Shown here one piece after another: positions 60,221 to 64,000 of a stretch of 64,000 bases of DNA (position 1 is the first letter of the stretch; the number at the start of each line of letters is the position of its first letter). The translations under genes were made by a program, and so were the position numbers. The stretch covers positions 1 to 64,000 of the forward strand of contig JANXVN010000290.1 of assembly GCA_025351645.1 (NCBI GenBank), written 5' to 3'. Under the pieces are notes generated by a model. It was not told the DNA's origin. It searched no databases and worked only from the letters and a program-made list of their open reading frames with translations. The stretch comes from Ferruginibacter sp. (GTDB lineage: Bacteria > Bacteroidota > Bacteroidia > Chitinophagales > Chitinophagaceae).

Positions 60221-62536
60221 TCATTTTGTTTTTCCCCAACCTTTATTTGGTGCATTGCCCATCTGTAATTTTAATACACCCCCTTTTACAATATCTGTAT
60301 GGCTTATAAAGCAGTATGGGTACGGCGTTCCGTTAAGCGTGGCGCTTTGTATGTAAATGTTTTGGGCTGAATTATTTGCGGCTATAATGGTGAAGGTTTT
60401 GCCGGTAGCATATTTCGCATCCAACCGGATGGTTACTTTACTAAACACCGGGCTTGTTAGTTCGTAGCGTAAATTACCCGCAGCTATGGGATGGAAACCG
60501 CTTGCCGCCAGCACATACCAGGCGCTCATTTGCCCTACGTCTTCATTACCTACTAAGCCTTCTACCGCATTGTGGTAAGCGCGGCTGCAGATGGCTCTCG
60601 TCCACTTTTGGGTAAGCCATGGTGCGCCTACCCTATTGAATAAAAAGGGCACATGGTGCACAGGTTCGTTCGCATGGTTGTAGTAGCCGTTCCACATCAT
60701 ATTTTGTGGTGTTTTTTCAAACAGGCTGGTAAGGTCTGCAACTACTTTTTCTTTGCCACCCATCAATTGCACCATACCATCTACATCGTGCGGAACAAAC
60801 CATCCCTGTTGGTAGGGGTTAGATTCTATCGTACCATAATCATCTTTCATCCTTCCTTCCGCAGGCATCGGTTCCCAATTGCCCTCTTTATTTTTTGGGC
60901 GAAACCAGCCGGTGCTGCTATCGAAAATATTGCGATAGCTCTGTGCCCGTTTGCGGTACTTTATTTCGTCATCATTTTTACCTAAGGCTTTAGACAAGTC
61001 AGCAAGGCAGCTTTCAGCAAACGCATATTCCAACGTGCTGGAAATACTTATATCGGAACTAAAACCCTTATCGCCATTGCCAAATTTTTCTGTTGTATTC
61101 ACTGCATATCCGTAAGCTTTAGGCACATCAAAATCACGGATGCCTTTTGCATAAGCATCGGCTATCACTGGTATGGCGGGGTTGCCTATCATACAGCCGG
61201 TGTACGCATTTAATAACTCCCACCTTTCTAAATAATGCTTTCCGCTTTCGTCCGCCATCGTAACAAGCGAGTTTACCATATCAGTCACTACCGTTGGGTT
61301 AATGATTGCCTGCAACGGCATCTGGCTCCTAAACACATCCCAGCCACTAAAAATAGTACGTTTGGTAAAGCTGCTGCTTTGGTGAATTTTATTATCTGCC
61401 CCAATATATTTACCGGTAACATCCTGCATAGAGCGTGGGTCTATCATGGTATGGTACAACGCAGTGTAGAATACTTTTTTCTCTTCGTCCGTACCGCCTT
61501 CTATGTTAATTTTGCCCAAGGCTTTATCCCACAATGCTATAGCTTTTTTATGCACGCCATCAAAATCCCAACCGGCAATTTCTGCAGTGAGGTTTGCTTT
61601 TGCACCTGCTATATCCGTAAAAGAAATACCAGTTTTTATAAGTACCGGTTCATTTTTAGCGGTAGTAAATTCTGTATAAAAACCCAAATGCCTGCCTTCT
61701 TTTTGTTTAGTATTTTTAGATATAATTGCTGCGACTATGCGTTGCTGGTAGTAACTGCTTTCTACCGCTTCCCTATGCCTGTTGGCGGTATCGGGAATGT
61801 CCACACTCCACACGCCATAAATTTTTAACGGCTTGCTAAACTTTGCATAAAAGTAAACTGTATAGTTTGCCTTGCCAGCCCCATCGCCCCAGCCGCCGCC
61901 ATCGGGCGTACATTTCATCCAGCCTTCAATAGTATGCTCATCTATCACTTTTACGCTTTGTAAAGAGGAGGTGCCGCCTACCCTTCTCGCTAAATCTATC
62001 TGTATGCGTGACTGCTTATTTGCCGGAAAAGTAAACCGCATGATGCCACTATGTGGTGCAGCAGTCATTTCTGCCTTTATACTTTTATCGGTTAATTGAA
62101 CGGAATAATATCCTGCTGAAGCTTGCTCGCTTTTTTTATTATAGTTGGAACGATAACCTTGCCCGCTTGTACCGAGTGTACCCGCACTTGTTTTTAATTG
62201 GCCGGTTGTTGGCATCACTAAAAAATTACCAAGGTCGCCGTACCAGCCTACACCACTCATTTGCGTGAAGGCAAAACCTTCTATACTGGTATGTTCATAG
62301 CTATAGCCAGAACCATTATCGCCGCCGGTTATAGTATTAGGACTAAGCTGTACCAAACCAAAAGGCGTTGCCGCACCCGGAAAAGTTTTGCCCAACCCAT
62401 GGTAAATGCCAGCATCGCCAACACTGGTGCTGGCGCCGATAAACGGGTTTACATAGTGTGCATTATTTTGAGCCTGTGCTGCCATTGCCACTAAAGAAGC
62501 CAGCAATAACGATATCATTCTTTTTATCATTTTCAT
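60221..62536 (-). CDS. GH92 family glycosyl hydrolase (alpha-mannosidase-like)
   Basis: YVNPFIGAS..GKTFPGAATPFGLVQLSPNT, FSGWDVFRSQMPL, GLVGNEDVGQMSAWYVLAASGFHPIAAG; MKMIKR start preferred over 62587. Confidence 0.92.
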   Translation of the reverse strand: MKMIKRMISLLLASLVAMAAQAQNNAHYVNPFIGASTSVGDAGIYHGLGKTFPGAATPFGLVQLSPNTITGGDNGSGYSYEHTSIEGFAFTQMSGVGWYGDLGNFLVMPTTGQLKTSAGTLGTSGQGYRSNYNKKSEQASAGYYSVQLTDKSIKAEMTAAPHSGIMRFTFPANKQSRIQIDLARRVGGTSSLQSVKVIDEHTIEGWMKCTPDGGGWGDGAGKANYTVYFYAKFSKPLKIYGVWSVDIPDTANRHREAVESSYYQQRIVAAIISKNTKQKEGRHLGFYTEFTTAKNEPVLIKTGISFTDIAGAKANLTAEIAGWDFDGVHKKAIALWDKALGKINIEGGTDEEKKVFYTALYHTMIDPRSMQDVTGKYIGADNKIHQSSSFTKRTIFSGWDVFRSQMPLQAIINPTVVTDMVNSLVTMADESGKHYLERWELLNAYTGCMIGNPAIPVIADAYAKGIRDFDVPKAYGYAVNTTEKFGNGDKGFSSDISISSTLEYAFAESCLADLSKALGKNDDEIKYRKRAQSYRNIFDSSTGWFRPKNKEGNWEPMPAEGRMKDDYGTIESNPYQQGWFVPHDVDGMVQLMGGKEKVVADLTSLFEKTPQNMMWNGYYNHANEPVHHVPFLFNRVGAPWLTQKWTRAICSRAYHNAVEGLVGNEDVGQMSAWYVLAASGFHPIAAGNLRYELTSPVFSKVTIRLDAKYATGKTFTIIAANNSAQNIYIQSATLNGTPYPYCFISHTDIVKGGVLKLQMGNAPNKGWGKTK

Positions 62537-62850
62537 CTTGTAAAGATAAAACTTTAAAATTTTTAAGCCATATGGTGCGTACCCCAAATTTTGGAGTAGT
62601 AAAGTTTATCCTCATTTTTTTTGATTGATTCTTTATCGGCACTAAATGCTGTTTTGTGGTGCCGTTTAATGCTATTAAATCGACGCTTACAGCAGTACCA
62701 TCAAAAGTTATTTGCTGGTTGGCCGAAGTATTTTGTGGGTTAAACAACCTTACTATTAAATCATTGCTTTCCATCAGGCTTGGCTTAAATACTAAGCCTT
62801 GTTTTTTTGAGCTCCTTTTAGTAATTACACCACTGTTCTTTTTTATTGGC
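62463..62850 (-). pseudogene. GH38-like alpha-mannosidase C-terminal remnant
   Basis: Open frame NGPIKKNSGVITKRSSKKQGLVFKPSLMESNDLIVRLFNPQNTSANQQITFDGTAVSVDLIALNGTTKQHLVPIKNQ..FTTPKFGVRTIWLKNF; no N-terminal catalytic domain upstream. Confidence 0.55.
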
Positions 62851-62856
62851 CCATTG

Positions 62857-63660
62857 CTATTGTACCCATGTAAGCAAGTCCCTAATTTTAAATGTGTACT
62901 TCAATAGCTTTCCGGTATTGATACTGTCAACAATTTTCCATGTTGTTTTGCCGGAAATAAATGAAGGTATGGCCAGGCCTGATTTTTTTGATGCGGCTGT
63001 ATAGAAGGCTTTTTTTGTTGGATGGCTGGGAGCAACGGCATTGATGAGTTCAATTTCAATATCGGATGAAATAATACTTTCCGTAATGCCGATACAATCA
63101 TCCAAATGAATAAGGTTAACTGGTGCATCGCCGTTGGGGATATTTGATTTTCCGGCAAAGAAATTACCTGGGTCTCGGCCGGGGCCAATTAGTCCGCCGA
63201 AGCGGATGATAGTTGTTGAAAATGTAAGCTGTGCTTGCAACAATTTTTCTGCCTGTAATAATAATTTGCCCGAAACCGTTACTGGGGTTGGCTTTGTATC
63301 TTCATCTACGGGTGCGCATGGTTCGCCGTATGCACTGATTGAACTTATAAAAATCACTTTCTTTATTTTGAACTGTTTTATTAAACCTATAGTCGTGCCT
63401 ATTTGTGCTAGGTATTTTTGGCCATCATTTATCCTGACGTTGTTTGCAATAACAAGGATGTTGCACGTAAAAAACAACGGGTCGATAACGCTGGTTTCTG
63501 GAGACGAAATATCAATAAGATAAGCAGGGATATTACCTGATTTTAGCACCGGCAATTTTATTGGTGAAGTCGTTGAGCCTTTTACTTCAAAGCCTTTGCT
63601 AAGGAGAGATTTTGCGAGAGGCTGCCCAAACCAGCCGCAGCCTAATATGCTTACTACCAT
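62857..63660 (-). CDS. NAD(P)-dependent SDR/epimerase-like protein (YeeZ-like)
   Basis: VSILGCGWFGQPLAKSLLSKGFEVKGSTTS, VIFISSISAYGEPCAPVDEDT, IIRFGGLIGPGRDPGNFFAG; MVVSIL start preferred over 63687. Confidence 0.82.
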   Translation of the reverse strand: MVVSILGCGWFGQPLAKSLLSKGFEVKGSTTSPIKLPVLKSGNIPAYLIDISSPETSVIDPLFFTCNILVIANNVRINDGQKYLAQIGTTIGLIKQFKIKKVIFISSISAYGEPCAPVDEDTKPTPVTVSGKLLLQAEKLLQAQLTFSTTIIRFGGLIGPGRDPGNFFAGKSNIPNGDAPVNLIHLDDCIGITESIISSDIEIELINAVAPSHPTKKAFYTAASKKSGLAIPSFISGKTTWKIVDSINTGKLLKYTFKIRDLLTWVQ

Positions 63661-64000
63661 AAATACCAGAAGATTTTTGAAGTACAAAATTGACTAAAGA
63701 TCCTGACAATATATTGTTGTATTTTATTTAGGCGAATATTTAAATACGTTTAGGTATAGCAGGATGGCTTATTGGGCCAACCAGGAAATAAGCACGGATT
63801 AATATGGAACCTGCTCCTGCTGGTACACTTTTTTTACTGAATTGTTTTATAAAATAACTGATATTCTAAGGCGCTGCAACTGTGGGGCAGTTATTGCTGA
63901 GCCAACACAAAAACCACATTGAAAACAAATGTACAATACTTTGTTTGGTACTTAAAGTTTGCTGTATGTATCAGGCTACCAGCTGTTTCCGTTAAGCAAA

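Noticed and set aside
61235-61828. 197-aa plus-strand ORF opposite the GH92 gene
   Set aside because: Antisense shadow of a conserved GH92 coding sequence, no family motifs
63690-64000. Possible gene at the right edge of the window
   Set aside because: All frames broken; no motif recognised in the visible part

Overview
AT-rich 64 kb chromosomal window, most likely from a Bacteroidota (Chitinophagaceae-like) genome; this placement is inferred from a T9SS-type sorting tail, DUF4230/DUF4254 proteins, a TPR-histidine kinase and multiple GH92 enzymes. The main blocks are: (1) a Wzx/Wzy-type exopolysaccharide locus (about 0.6-28.6 kb) with a minus-strand wing of glycosyltransferases, epimerase and initiating sugar transferase, and a plus-strand wing with a 2350-aa multidomain secreted esterase-like protein, a Wzc-like protein with degenerate kinase motifs, acyltransferase, flippase, GT, a small TM protein missing from the ORF track, a Wzy-like polymerase, a half-size TolC-like protein and a two-gene GMC oxidoreductase module; (2) housekeeping genes (ispD, isoaspartyl peptidase, GT9/DUF4254, APC permease, ompH, dnaK, gtrA, ABC-F, argS, rfbD-like, prolyl oligopeptidase, HK/LytTR pair); (3) a mannan/N-glycan type glycosidase cluster (SGNH hydrolase, a GH92-GH130 fusion, two more GH92, and a GH38-like remnant). 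The most distinctive signal is a 91-bp MITE-like element with 18-bp perfect terminal inverted repeats. It occurs as two near-identical inverted copies (1-91 and 30852-30942) bracketing the whole EPS locus. The second copy is flanked by a perfect 10-bp direct repeat. There is also a decayed copy inside the locus, a distant relative between GH92 genes, and a solo end lying in a broken rhuM-like gene. Other decay events are a GT2 pseudogene (9.1-10.3 kb), a HigB toxin with an in-frame stop next to an intact antitoxin, and the rhuM remnant. All family calls come from reading the sequence and motifs; no database search was run.
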